A stretch of DNA of 25,669 nt, taken from DASSWG01 sp035704905. GTDB taxonomy: Bacteria > Bacteroidota > Bacteroidia > Flavobacteriales > Flavobacteriaceae. This document shows, piece by piece, positions 1-7,967 of the stretch. The translations under genes were made by a program, and so were the position numbers. The notes under the pieces are model-generated. The model did no database searches, was not told the origin of the DNA, and saw only the letters and a list, made by a program, of their open reading frames with translations. The stretch lies in contig DASSWN010000180.1 of NCBI GenBank assembly GCA_035704905.1, forward strand, positions 1-25,669, read 5' to 3'. Every line of letters starts with the position of its first letter. Position 1 is the stretch's first letter.

Positions 1-654
1 ATGAAAATCGTTATCAACAAAAAAGATTTGGAAGAACACATGGTGGACTTGCTTCGGAAAATCCCCAACAACAAACTTCTATTGGACAGGTATTTGGATG
101 GCGCTATTGAAGCGGAAGCCGATGCCATTTGCGACGGTGAAAATGTTCAAATCATCGGAATTATGGAACACATCGAACCCTGCGGTATCCATTCCGGCGA
201 TTCGCATTCGGTATTGCCACCGTTCAACTTGGGCGATTTGGTCATTCAGCAAATAAAGGATCACACGGAAAAAATCGCCTTGGCCTTGAACACCGTCGGG
301 CTCATCAATGTTCAATTTGCGATAAAGGACGACAAAGTTTTTATCATCGAGGCCAATCCGCGTGCATCACGAACCGTTCCGTTTATTGCCAAAGCCTATG
401 GCGAACCCTATGTGAACTACGCCACTAAAATTATGTTGGGCAAAAAGAAATTGAGCGATTTTGAATTCAACCCGAAATTGGAAGGCTATGCCATCAAACA
501 ACCGGTATTTTCTTTCAATAAATTCCCGAACGTCAACAAACAACTGGGCCCTGAAATGAAAAGCACGGGCGAAAGCATTTTGTTCATCGATGATTTACGC
601 GACGACCAGTTTTATGAATTGTATGCGAGAAGAAGGATGTATTTGAGTAAGTAA
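1..654 (+). CDS. carB: Carbamoyl-phosphate synthase large subunit, C-terminal part (partial at 5' end)
   Basis: CarB makes carbamoyl phosphate from bicarbonate, ATP and glutamine-derived ammonia for arginine and pyrimidine synthesis. The reading frame is open from base 1, so the gene starts outside the window. The 217 visible residues match the second ATP-grasp (carbamoyl-phosphate) domain of E. coli CarB from about residue 725: DAICDGE, IMEHIE and HSGDS motifs, then Q105, E117, N119 and R121 in the spacing of E. coli Q829, E841, N843 and R845. The protein stops a few residues after the point where the E. coli MGS-like allosteric domain (from about residue 936) would begin. I recall flavobacterial CarB proteins of about 950 residues ending this way, so I read this as the natural end, not a truncation. 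No clear intrinsic terminator follows the stop. Confidence 0.95.
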   Translation: MKIVINKKDLEEHMVDLLRKIPNNKLLLDRYLDGAIEAEADAICDGENVQIIGIMEHIEPCGIHSGDSHSVLPPFNLGDLVIQQIKDHTEKIALALNTVGLINVQFAIKDDKVFIIEANPRASRTVPFIAKAYGEPYVNYATKIMLGKKKLSDFEFNPKLEGYAIKQPVFSFNKFPNVNKQLGPEMKSTGESILFIDDLRDDQFYELYARRRMYLSK

Positions 655-662
655 TTGTAATT

Positions 663-748
663 CGCTTAAGAGGTTTATTTTTAACTTTTAGAAGTTGTTT
701 TAAAAGTGCCGGAGTATTTATAATCGTTCCAAAAACATCTCTTAAGCG
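663..748. repeat. Spaced inverted repeat between carB and the MIT_C gene
   Basis: CGCTTAAGAG at 663-672 is repeated as the exact reverse complement CTCTTAAGCG at 739-748, with 66 bases between. Inside lies a second dyad, ACTTTTA (684-690) and TAAAAGT (701-707). The flanks of the outer arms do not match further, and no ORF of note lies inside. The 209-base region 655-863 holds nothing else I can identify. Seen in sequence; function unknown. Confidence 0.6.
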
Positions 749-863
749 TAGCTTTTTATGGGAAGTGAACTTCAATAGCTGTACTAAGAATTTTTAGGAG
801 AAAAAAGTGATTTTAATTTTTTTTGGCTTCAGCCACCCGCGGTAAAATAGTTTTAGTTGGATT

Positions 864-1763
864 TTAGTTCTTCAAATAAGTCATCTCGCAAGGTTTACAT
901 TTTCTCCAATTTTGGTCAATGTCTCCGATCACAAAACGTCCTTGGGGTCTTTCAAATATATCCAAGCCCCTTCCAAGAATGATTTTGTACCCATTGTCGG
1001 CTTCAATAAAACGATCGTGATGCTTTTCAAATCTAAAAGATAAGTGTATTCCCAGTTCTTTCACGCACGGCACCAATTCTTCAAAATATTCGTTGCTTTG
1101 ATCCATAAAATTTGAATCATTCCAAGTTACCACCATTAAATTTATTTCATCTTCATAATTTTTATCATTAGCCAGCATCACACAAAATTCGAGGAGATTT
1201 TTGAACTGATGTGGTAATCTTATATAGGGGTCCTGAATTGTAATATTTTTCGATCCATTTAAATATTTCGCAAATAATTTATGGTAGGAAACCCCTGTTT
1301 GATCCTTTTTTAAAATTTCCTGATGTGATTTTGCTTCTGAATTCCTTTTCTCGACATTGCGCGTTGTTTTAATTCGAGCTATTTCATTTTTCAGTGATTC
1401 AGGATATTTTATTTTTTCTTTAATATAAGGCCGAAAATCAACATTGCTGCCATCGGATGCTATGTCGTGCAAATACATATTATTTCTATCGCACGAAATA
1501 TATAAATCAACAACATTCTTAGCTTCCCAAATTCTAAAGGTAGTGTGAAGTTGTTTAAAGGTATTATTGGGGATCGCTAACCAAATTAGATGGAGTTCAT
1601 CAGCTAAGACTATATTTAAATCTTCGGTAAATTTGCCCAACGGAATGTTTATCCACCATGCTAGCCTGCTGGAACTAATTGAAGCAAAGCGCGTATTTGA
1701 ATTAGTTAACCTTCCATTTCCTACCGTATTATTTATATGCTGAATTATTTTAGATTTATTCAT
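864..1763 (-). CDS. Orphan protein with C-terminal MIT_C (MITD1-like, phospholipase-D-fold) domain
   Basis: Predicted 299-residue soluble protein with no signal peptide or membrane segment. Residues about 155-297 resemble the C-terminal domain of human MITD1 (PF16565), a phospholipase-D-like fold that binds membranes: DPYIR at 178-182, H249-D250-R251 followed by a DNG turn, GRGLDIF at 264-270, RF at 276-277 and a C-x-x-C at 289-292. A full PLD HxKxxxxD catalytic motif is absent. Residues 1-115 form a separate domain I do not recognise, and 118-152 is charged and probably helical. The coding region is visibly AT-rich (two sampled 60-base lines have 17 G/C each, against 34 in one clpB line), suggesting acquired DNA. 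It has its own promoter box and is not in an operon. Bacterial MIT_C proteins are poorly characterised; an effector or membrane-linked role would be inference. Confidence 0.75.
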   Translation of the reverse strand: MNKSKIIQHINNTVGNGRLTNSNTRFASISSSRLAWWINIPLGKFTEDLNIVLADELHLIWLAIPNNTFKQLHTTFRIWEAKNVVDLYISCDRNNMYLHDIASDGSNVDFRPYIKEKIKYPESLKNEIARIKTTRNVEKRNSEAKSHQEILKKDQTGVSYHKLFAKYLNGSKNITIQDPYIRLPHQFKNLLEFCVMLANDKNYEDEINLMVVTWNDSNFMDQSNEYFEELVPCVKELGIHLSFRFEKHHDRFIEADNGYKIILGRGLDIFERPQGRFVIGDIDQNWRKCKPCEMTYLKN

Positions 1764-1794
1764 AGTATTCCATTTTCTTTATTTCTTTCCATTT

Positions 1795-1827
1795 CAAATA
1801 TACTCATTGCCAATAAAAAAAACCCAA
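1795..1827 (-). promoter_or_regulatory. Promoter of the MIT_C gene
   Basis: On the minus strand TATATTTG (1795-1802) matches the Bacteroidota -7 consensus TAnnTTTG exactly. A -33 TTG (1825-1827) lies 22 bases upstream, within the usual 17-23. The -7 box is about 32 bases from the ATG at 1763. Confidence 0.65.
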
Positions 1828-1867
1828 AGATTATTTAACATTTCAGGCCATTTAATTTTTCTCCCAT

Positions 1868-1899
1868 AAAAAAAGCCCTAAATTTTTTTCGGGCTTTTT
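1868..1899 (-). terminator. Intrinsic terminator of clpB
   Basis: The stem pairs AAAAAGCCC (1870-1878) with GGGCTTTTT (1891-1899) around a 12-base loop. Read on the minus strand it is followed by a T-run (1874-1868), just after the clpB stop at 1921. The A/T arms make it nearly symmetrical, so it could also act on the other strand. Confidence 0.85.
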
Positions 1900-1920
1900 G
1901 TTACTAAAAAACTGAACAAA

Positions 1921-4533
1921 TTACAAGGTAGTTTCCTCCGCCAAATCTTCTTGGTTCCTAAAAACCAAATGATCGTTGAATTCATCCAATAAAATGATGC
2001 TGTCCACACTTATTTTCCCCGAAAGGATTTCCTTGGAAAGTTGGTTCAACACTTCCTTTTGAATGGTTCGTTTTACCGGCCGGGCACCATATTGAGGATC
2101 GAATCCGAGTTTTGCCAAATAATTGATTGCTTCTGGGGTTGCATCCAAAACGATTCCCTGCTGCAATAAAATTTTTGCAGTCTGTTTCAATTGCAATCCC
2201 ACAATTTCTTTAATATTGGCCTCGCTCAGGGGAGTGAACATCACAATATCGTCGATTCGGTTGATGAATTCCGGGCGAACGGTTTTTTTCAATAAGCCAA
2301 TTACTTCATCTTTTGCGCTTTCCATGGCGGTTTCAATGTCTTTTATCGCATCGAATTTTTCCTGAATAATATGGCTTCCAATGTTCGAAGTCATGACAAT
2401 AATACAGTTTCGGAAATCGGCCAATCGACCTTTGTTGTCCGTCAGCCTTCCTTCATCCAAAACCTGCAACAAGATGTTGAACGTATCGGGATGTGCTTTT
2501 TCGATTTCATCCAAAAGAACCACAGAATAAGGTTTGTGCCGCACGGCTTCCGTCAGTTGCCCGCCTTCATCGTAGCCCACGTAACCAGGAGGAGCGCCGA
2601 CCAATCGGCTGACGGCATGACGTTCTTGGTATTCGCTCATATCGATGCGCGTCATGGCATGTTCATCATTGAACAAATAATCGGCCAAGGCTTTTGCCAA
2701 TTCGGTTTTTCCAACCCCGGTTGTTCCCAGAAACAAAAAGGAACCAATCGGCCGGTTTTGATCTTGCAATCCGGCGCGGCTTCGGCGAACGGCATCGCTC
2801 ACAGCCTGAATGGCTTCTTCTTGACCTACCACCCGTTTATGTAATTCTTCTTCTAAGTGCAGTAATTTTTCACGCTCGCCTTGCAACATTTTCGAAAGTG
2901 GGATGCCGGTCCATTTCGCCACGACTTCAGCAATGTCTTCGCGCGTAACCTCCTCCTGGATCAGCGATTTGCCGTCTTTCCGTTCTTCAACTTCTTGTTG
3001 CAACTTTTCGAGTTTCGCTTGGGCTTCTTTGATTTTTCCATAACGGATTTCGGCCACTTTTCCGTAATCGCCCTCGCGCTCGGCACGTTCGGCTTCGATT
3101 TTGAAATTTTCAATGTCGGTTTTGGCTTGTTGTATATTGTCAACCAATTCCTTTTCATTTTGCCATTGTGCGTTCAATTCGGCCCGATCTTCCTTTAAAT
3201 TGGCCAAATCGGCTTGCAAAGATTTCAATTTAGCTTCGTCTTTTTCACGTTTGATGGCTTCAATTTCAATTTCCAGTTGCATGATTTTTCGATCCAAAAC
3301 GTCCAAATCTTCTGGTTTGGAATTGATTTCCATGCGCAGTTTTGAAGCTGCTTCGTCCATTAAATCAATGGCTTTGTCGGGCAAAAATCGGTTGGTGATG
3401 TAGCGCTGCGATAGTTTTACCGCAGCGATGATGGCTTCATCCTTTATGCGAACTTTGTGATGGGTTTCATATTTTTCTTTAATTCCCCTGAGAATTGAAA
3501 TGGCACTTTCCGTATCCGGCTCATCCACGACCACTTTTTGGAAACGGCGTTCCAAGGCTTTATCTTTTTCGAAATATTTTTGGTATTCGTCCAAAGTAGT
3601 TGCCCCAATTGCGCGCAATTCGCCCCGTGCCAAAGCCGGTTTCAAAATATTCGCAGCGTCCATAGCTCCTTGTCCGCCACCGGCACCAACCAGTGTGTGG
3701 ATTTCATCAATGAACAAAACGATTTGTCCCTCACTGGAAGTAACTTCTTTGATCACGGCTTTCAAGCGTTCTTCGAATTCTCCTTTGTATTTTGCCCCTG
3801 CAATCAATGCGCCCATATCCAGTGAATAAACTTCTTTGTTTTTCAAATTATCAGGAATATCACCCGCAATAATCCGGTGGGCCAATCCTTCTACAATGGC
3901 GGTTTTTCCCGTTCCCGGTTCCCCGACCAAAATAGGGTTGTTTTTAGTTCGGCGGGAAAGGATTTGCAATATTCGACGAATTTCTTCATCTCTTCCAATA
4001 ACCGGATCCAGCTTTCCGCTTTCGGCCAGTTTGTTTAAATTATTGGCATATTTGTTTAGGGAATTGTAGGTTTCTTCGGCACTTTGAGAAGTTACGCGTT
4101 CTCCTTTCCGAAGTTCTTCGATCGCTGCCTTCAAACTCTTTTCTGTGGCACCTTGGTCTTTTAGAATTTGCGCGACCTTACTGTTCGATTTGAAAATGGC
4201 TAGAATAAGGTGTTCGATGGAAACATATTCATCGTTCATTTTTTTGGCGACGGAAGAAGCTTCGTTCAAGGTTTTGTTCGCTTCTCGTGAAAGCATAATT
4301 TCGCCACCACTGACTTTCGGAAAACCTTCCAATGTTTTGTCCAAAATTTGGGTGAACAAGCCTACATTTATATTCAGTTTTTTTAGCAGAAAAGGCGTTA
4401 CATTTTCATCGATCATCCTGATCGCTTTAAAAATGTGCTCGTTTTCTATTTGTTGATGTCCAAGTTCTTGCGCCAAAGCTTGTGCTTGCTGAATGGCTTC
4501 TTGGGCTTTGATGGTGAATTGGTTGAAATTCAT
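1921..4533 (-). CDS. clpB: ATP-dependent disaggregase ClpB (Hsp100)
   Basis: The 870-residue protein is a full-length ClpB that rescues aggregated proteins together with DnaK. The Clp N-domain spans about 1-145. The first AAA+ module has Walker A GEPGTGKT at 204-211 and Walker B LFIDE at 273-277. The ClpB-specific coiled-coil M-domain lies at about 405-525, distinguishing it from ClpA and ClpC. The second AAA+ module has Walker A GTTGVGKT at 603-610, with a DEIEKAHPD Walker B region later. The start at 4533 gives the expected MNFNQFT N-terminus. The gene is divergent from ytxJ; a near-consensus -7 box TATAATTTG (4584-4592, one extra base in the spacer) and a palindrome at 4622-4634 lie upstream. 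It ends at an intrinsic terminator. Confidence 0.98.
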   Translation of the reverse strand: MNFNQFTIKAQEAIQQAQALAQELGHQQIENEHIFKAIRMIDENVTPFLLKKLNINVGLFTQILDKTLEGFPKVSGGEIMLSREANKTLNEASSVAKKMNDEYVSIEHLILAIFKSNSKVAQILKDQGATEKSLKAAIEELRKGERVTSQSAEETYNSLNKYANNLNKLAESGKLDPVIGRDEEIRRILQILSRRTKNNPILVGEPGTGKTAIVEGLAHRIIAGDIPDNLKNKEVYSLDMGALIAGAKYKGEFEERLKAVIKEVTSSEGQIVLFIDEIHTLVGAGGGQGAMDAANILKPALARGELRAIGATTLDEYQKYFEKDKALERRFQKVVVDEPDTESAISILRGIKEKYETHHKVRIKDEAIIAAVKLSQRYITNRFLPDKAIDLMDEAASKLRMEINSKPEDLDVLDRKIMQLEIEIEAIKREKDEAKLKSLQADLANLKEDRAELNAQWQNEKELVDNIQQAKTDIENFKIEAERAEREGDYGKVAEIRYGKIKEAQAKLEKLQQEVEERKDGKSLIQEEVTREDIAEVVAKWTGIPLSKMLQGEREKLLHLEEELHKRVVGQEEAIQAVSDAVRRSRAGLQDQNRPIGSFLFLGTTGVGKTELAKALADYLFNDEHAMTRIDMSEYQERHAVSRLVGAPPGYVGYDEGGQLTEAVRHKPYSVVLLDEIEKAHPDTFNILLQVLDEGRLTDNKGRLADFRNCIIVMTSNIGSHIIQEKFDAIKDIETAMESAKDEVIGLLKKTVRPEFINRIDDIVMFTPLSEANIKEIVGLQLKQTAKILLQQGIVLDATPEAINYLAKLGFDPQYGARPVKRTIQKEVLNQLSKEILSGKISVDSIILLDEFNDHLVFRNQEDLAEETTL

Positions 4534-4621
4534 TTTGAATATAATATTTTGATAACTTTTTTTTCTTTTCTTTTTCTGTGATTCAAATTATATACCCAAT
4601 TCGAAATTACACACATTCCTT

Positions 4622-4634
4622 TGACAAATTGTCA
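4622..4634. promoter_or_regulatory. Perfect palindrome upstream of clpB, possible operator
   Basis: TGACAAATTGTCA is a 6-1-6 perfect dyad, about 30 bases upstream of the near-consensus clpB -7 box (4584-4592) and about 90 bases upstream of the ytxJ -7 box. It is not a CIRCE element. A role as a heat-shock or stress regulator site is inference. Confidence 0.4.
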
Positions 4635-4726
4635 TTTTTAAGAAAGAAATAGGATTTCCAATATCGCAAGGCCTTTCCCACGCTTTATTCGCAGCTGATT
4701 ATTCCTTATATCAACCGAAGAATTCG

Positions 4727-4734
4727 TATTTTTG
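4727..4734 (+). promoter_or_regulatory. -7 box of ytxJ
   Basis: TATTTTTG matches TAnnTTTG exactly. No good -33 TTG is seen at 17-23 bases. Transcription would start near 4741, which excludes the in-frame ATG at 4732 and supports the start at 4759. Confidence 0.6.
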
Positions 4735-4758
4735 CTATCAATTTTAAAAGTTAAAAAA

Positions 4759-5142
4759 ATGGGTTTGTTCGGAAATTTGTTTAAAAGCGAAGAAGGGAAA
4801 CAATCAGAAGAGAAAAATGGATTTCAGTGGAATCAATTGACCTCCGAAGCGCAATTGCAGGATTTGGAAGAAGAATCGCAAACCGCGCCAGTTGTTATTT
4901 TCAAACATTCCACGCGCTGCGGGATCAGCCGCATGGTTTTGAAACAATTCGAATCAAAACATAATTCTTCAGAAGATGTGGCAAAATTCTATTTTTTGGA
5001 TTTGCTGAATTATCGTCCGCTTTCACAAGCGATTGCGGCGCGGTACCAAGTGGTACACGAATCGCCGCAGCTAATTTTGTTGAAAAGCGCAAAAGTGATG
5101 CAACACGCTTCGCACCACGATATTTTGAATGTTTCGCTGTGA
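4759..5142 (+). CDS. ytxJ: Bacillithiol-system redox protein, YtxJ (BrxC) family
   Basis: A 127-residue thioredoxin-fold protein. The family acts in the bacillithiol system, which replaces glutathione in Firmicutes and many Bacteroidota. The signature is seen at KHSTRCGIS (49-57), with C54 as the single active-site cysteine, preceded by the strand PVVIF and followed by a helix; SPQLILL near the C-terminus matches the cis-proline strand of thioredoxin folds. An in-frame ATG at 4732 would add nine residues, but the -7 box at 4727-4734 overlaps it, so 4759 (MGLFGNLF) is preferred. It is divergent from clpB and convergent with fahA, standing alone as a transcription unit. Pairing with the chaperone gene suggests, but does not show, shared stress control. 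Confidence 0.88.
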   Translation: MGLFGNLFKSEEGKQSEEKNGFQWNQLTSEAQLQDLEEESQTAPVVIFKHSTRCGISRMVLKQFESKHNSSEDVAKFYFLDLLNYRPLSQAIAARYQVVHESPQLILLKSAKVMQHASHHDILNVSL

Positions 5143-5203
5143 AAACCTTTTCTACCCTTCCCAGAAGAAAAGAATGAAAAAGTGCTAAATTAAAAAGCAG
5201 GAC

Positions 5204-6505
5204 TTAAGCGTTCTGCATTTTTGGTTTTGTTTCAAAAACCGGCAACAACTTGGTGCTCACTTCCCCAAAACCAATCCGCACTTCGTCATTTTGGCAATAA
5301 CCACGCAGTATTACGGTGTCATTGTCTTCAATAAAAACCCGTTCTTCCCCATTGTTAAGTTTGAGTGGTTTAGTGCCGTTCCAAGATAATTCCAACATGG
5401 AACCATACGAGTCGGGCGTAGGGCCGGAAATAGTTCCGCTTCCCATCAAATCACCGCTGTTCACGGGACATCCGTTTATTGTATGGTGCGCCAATTGCTG
5501 ACTGATGTTCCAATACATATATTTAAAGTTGGACTTGGAAATAAGGTTTTCTTCCCCGTTTTCGGGTTTCAGAAGAACCTGTAACTGAATGTCGAAACTC
5601 TTTTTTCCTTCACTTTGTAAATACGGAAATTGTTCTTTGACAGGTTTCGGTCCATCCACACGGAAAGGTTCCAAAGCATCTAAGGTAACGATCCACGGCG
5701 ACATCGAAGAAGCAAAATTTTTCGCCAAAAAAGGCCCGAGCGGAACATATTCCCATTTTTGAATATCGCGAGCGCTCCAGTCGTTGAACAACACCAAACC
5801 GAAAATATATTCTTCGGCATCTTCCACCGGAACCGGTTCCCCCAACACATTGGCATCGGTGGTGATGAAAGCCATTTCCAGTTCGAAATCAAGGCGTTTT
5901 GATGGACCGAAAATCGGTTCGCTTGTACCATTTGGAAGAATTTGACCTTGGGGACGATGAACCGGTATTCCGCTGGGAACGATGGAAGAACTCCTTCCGT
6001 GATAACCAACCGGAATATGCAGCCAGTTTGGCAACAAGGCATTTTCCGGATCGCGGAACAAGGAACCAACATTGGTGGCATGTTCCATACTGGAGTAAAA
6101 ATCGGTGTAATCGCCGATCTGAACCGGAAGTTGCATTTCCACTTCATCGATAGTGAACAAAACGGCCTTTTTATGGGTTTCATTATTCCTTAAAGAATCA
6201 TTGGAAAGATCGAAAATTTCAGCGATTCGGTTTCGCACCAAGCGCCAAGTTTTCCGGCCGTCTGCAATAAAATCGTTCAAGGTGTCTTGCAGGAAAATAT
6301 CTTCCGTTAAAGGAATTCCCTCAAAATAGCCCAACTGGTGCAACGCATTCAAATCAATTGCAAAATCACCGATTCGCGTACCGATGGTGATAATATCGTC
6401 TGCCGTGAGGAATACCCCAAATGGAATGTTTTGTATTGGAAAATCCGTGTTTTCACTGATGGGCAACCAAGTTTTTCTTTTCGGATCGTTGGCTAATATT
6501 GGCAT
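5204..6505 (-). CDS. fahA: Fumarylacetoacetase
   Basis: This enzyme cleaves fumarylacetoacetate to fumarate and acetoacetate, the last step of tyrosine and phenylalanine breakdown through homogentisate. The 433-residue protein keeps all the residues known from mouse FAH at identical spacing: D135 and H142 in the DFYSSMEHATNVG motif (mouse D126, H133), E208 and E210 (E199, E201), D242-W243 (D233-W234) and K262 (K253), plus GTISGP near the C-terminus. The frame is open to an ATG at 6541, but a -7 box at 6539-6546 overlaps it; the ATG at 6505 gives the usual MPILANDP-type N-terminus. It is divergent from glyA. No other tyrosine-catabolic gene is in the window, so it is a lone member of its pathway here. 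Confidence 0.96.
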   Translation of the reverse strand: MPILANDPKRKTWLPISENTDFPIQNIPFGVFLTADDIITIGTRIGDFAIDLNALHQLGYFEGIPLTEDIFLQDTLNDFIADGRKTWRLVRNRIAEIFDLSNDSLRNNETHKKAVLFTIDEVEMQLPVQIGDYTDFYSSMEHATNVGSLFRDPENALLPNWLHIPVGYHGRSSSIVPSGIPVHRPQGQILPNGTSEPIFGPSKRLDFELEMAFITTDANVLGEPVPVEDAEEYIFGLVLFNDWSARDIQKWEYVPLGPFLAKNFASSMSPWIVTLDALEPFRVDGPKPVKEQFPYLQSEGKKSFDIQLQVLLKPENGEENLISKSNFKYMYWNISQQLAHHTINGCPVNSGDLMGSGTISGPTPDSYGSMLELSWNGTKPLKLNNGEERVFIEDNDTVILRGYCQNDEVRIGFGEVSTKLLPVFETKPKMQNA

Positions 6506-6538
6506 AAAAATGAATTTTAAATTAATGCAGTAAAAATT

Positions 6539-6546
6539 CAAATATA
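6539..6546 (-). promoter_or_regulatory. -7 box of fahA
   Basis: The minus strand reads TATATTTG, an exact TAnnTTTG match; no clear -33 TTG. The box overlaps the upstream in-frame ATG at 6541 and so favours the start at 6505. Confidence 0.6.
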
Positions 6547-6557
6547 TTATTTTATTA

Positions 6558-6586
6558 TTGCTAACCGAATGCTTTTGCTATTTTTG
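6558..6586 (+). promoter_or_regulatory. Promoter of glyA
   Basis: TTG (6558-6560) and TATTTTTG (6579-6586) are separated by 18 bases, a full Bacteroidota -33/-7 promoter. It lies back to back with the fahA box 12 bases away on the other strand. Confidence 0.75.
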
Positions 6587-6612
6587 ATGAATTTTTAACG
6601 AATATTAGAAAA

Positions 6613-7887
6613 ATGAAAAGAGACACCCAAATTTTTGATTTGATAAAAGCCGAAAAAGAACGTCAAACCAATGGATTGGAATTGATTGCCAGTGAAAATT
6701 TTGTCAGCGATCAGGTTTTGGAAGCGGCTGGTTCCATACTTACAAACAAATATGCGGAAGGTTTTCCCGGAAAAAGATATTATGGCGGCTGCGAAATTGT
6801 CGATGAAGTGGAGCAATTGGCCATCGACCGTGCGAAAGAACTTTTTGATGCCGAATATGCCAATGTGCAACCCCATTCCGGATCGCAAGCAAATACGGCG
6901 GTTTATGCGGCTTGTTTGAAACCGGGCGATAAAATCCTTGGTTTTGATCTTTCCCACGGAGGACATTTAACGCATGGTTCGCCGGTGAATTTTTCCGGAA
7001 AATTGTACAACACGGTTTTTTATGGGGTAAAAGAAGAAACAGGAATTATTGATTACGATCATTTGTTGTTTGTGGCCGAAAAGGAAAAGCCAAAAATGAT
7101 CATTGCGGGAGCTTCTGCATATTCGCGTGAATTCGATTATAAGAAATTCAGGGAAATTGCCGATCGGGTAGGGGCAATACTTATGGCCGATATTGCTCAT
7201 CCCGCCGGATTGATCGCCAAAGGTTTGATTTCAGATCCGATCCCACACTGTCATATTCTCACCACCACTACGCATAAAACTTTGCGTGGGCCTCGTGGTG
7301 GAATGATTTTGATGGGCAAAGATTTTGAAAATCCGTTTGGTTTGAAATTGAAGAACGGAAATTTGAAAATGATGTCCACACTTCTAAACAGCGCCGTTTT
7401 TCCCGGAAACCAAGGCGGGCCGTTGGAACACATAATCGCGGCAAAAGCTGTGGCCTTTGAAGAAGCCTTGAGCGATGATTTTCTACATTATATGGTGCAA
7501 GTGAAGAAGAATGCCGCCGTTATGGCAAAGGCATTTATGAAAAGGGAATATCAGGTGGTTTCGGGAGGCACCGACAACCATATGTTGTTGATCGATCTTC
7601 GCAGCAAAAACTCCACTGGAAAAGCTGCGGAAGAAACCTTGGGGAAAGCAGGCATTACCGTCAATAAAAACATGGTTCCTTTTGATGACAAATCGCCTTT
7701 TGTTACTTCTGGAATTCGCATTGGAACGCCGGCGGTAACAACCCGTGGATTAAAAGAACAAGATATGGAAACCATTGTTGATTTTATTGATGCCGCTTTA
7801 TCAAAGCCGGAAGACGAAAGGAACTTGGATTCCATCAGAAATAAGATAGAAAAAATGATGGGCGACAGGCCTTTGTTCAACAGTTAA
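6613..7887 (+). CDS. glyA: Serine hydroxymethyltransferase
   Basis: A cytoplasmic PLP enzyme that interconverts serine plus tetrahydrofolate and glycine plus 5,10-methylene-tetrahydrofolate, the main source of one-carbon units. The 424-residue length is normal for the family. ELIASENF (23-30), PHSGSQAN (87-94), DIAHPAGLIA (193-202) and TTTTHKTLRGPRGG (217-230) are present, with K222 as the PLP Schiff-base lysine. The start follows a full promoter and there is no rival ATG. Downstream, after an intergenic hairpin at 7904-7931, comes a DUF2059 gene 80 bases away that may be read through. Confidence 0.98.
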   Translation: MKRDTQIFDLIKAEKERQTNGLELIASENFVSDQVLEAAGSILTNKYAEGFPGKRYYGGCEIVDEVEQLAIDRAKELFDAEYANVQPHSGSQANTAVYAACLKPGDKILGFDLSHGGHLTHGSPVNFSGKLYNTVFYGVKEETGIIDYDHLLFVAEKEKPKMIIAGASAYSREFDYKKFREIADRVGAILMADIAHPAGLIAKGLISDPIPHCHILTTTTHKTLRGPRGGMILMGKDFENPFGLKLKNGNLKMMSTLLNSAVFPGNQGGPLEHIIAAKAVAFEEALSDDFLHYMVQVKKNAAVMAKAFMKREYQVVSGGTDNHMLLIDLRSKNSTGKAAEETLGKAGITVNKNMVPFDDKSPFVTSGIRIGTPAVTTRGLKEQDMETIVDFIDAALSKPEDERNLDSIRNKIEKMMGDRPLFNS

Positions 7888-7903
7888 ACTAAACCTTTTT
7901 CAG

Positions 7904-7931
7904 CTTTTCGAAGTTTTGAACCTTGGAAAAG
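7904..7931. repeat. Intergenic hairpin, copy A (glyA / DUF2059)
   Basis: CTTTTCGAAG (7904-7913) pairs with CTTGGAAAAG (7922-7931) with one mismatch, around loop TTTTGAAC (7914-7921). No T-run follows, so it is a poor terminator. The loop core TTTGAA and the TTTC/GAAA arms are shared with the hairpins at 9112-9144 and 21394-21426 when those are read on the minus strand. Confidence 0.55.
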
Positions 7932-7967
7932 TTGTTTCTCAATTCTAATCATTAAAACAAACAAAAC

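Noticed and set aside
815..845. GGCTTCAGCC hairpin next to a T-run, as a carB or MIT_C terminator
   Set aside because: The T-run is upstream of the stem on the plus strand and becomes an A-run on the minus strand, and the stem is only four pairs.
2123..4456. Several open frames of 77-157 codons antisense to clpB
   Set aside because: They follow from the codon bias of a long, well-conserved gene; none has a recognisable domain, a promoter box or composition of its own.
5143..5203. Possible terminator between ytxJ and fahA (CTTTTCT and AGAAAAG)
   Set aside because: The stem is short and A/T-rich with no T-run on either strand.
5203..5210. CTTAAGCG, matching part of the repeat arm at 739-748
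   Set aside because: It lies across the fahA stop and last codons and only 8 bases match; best explained by chance.
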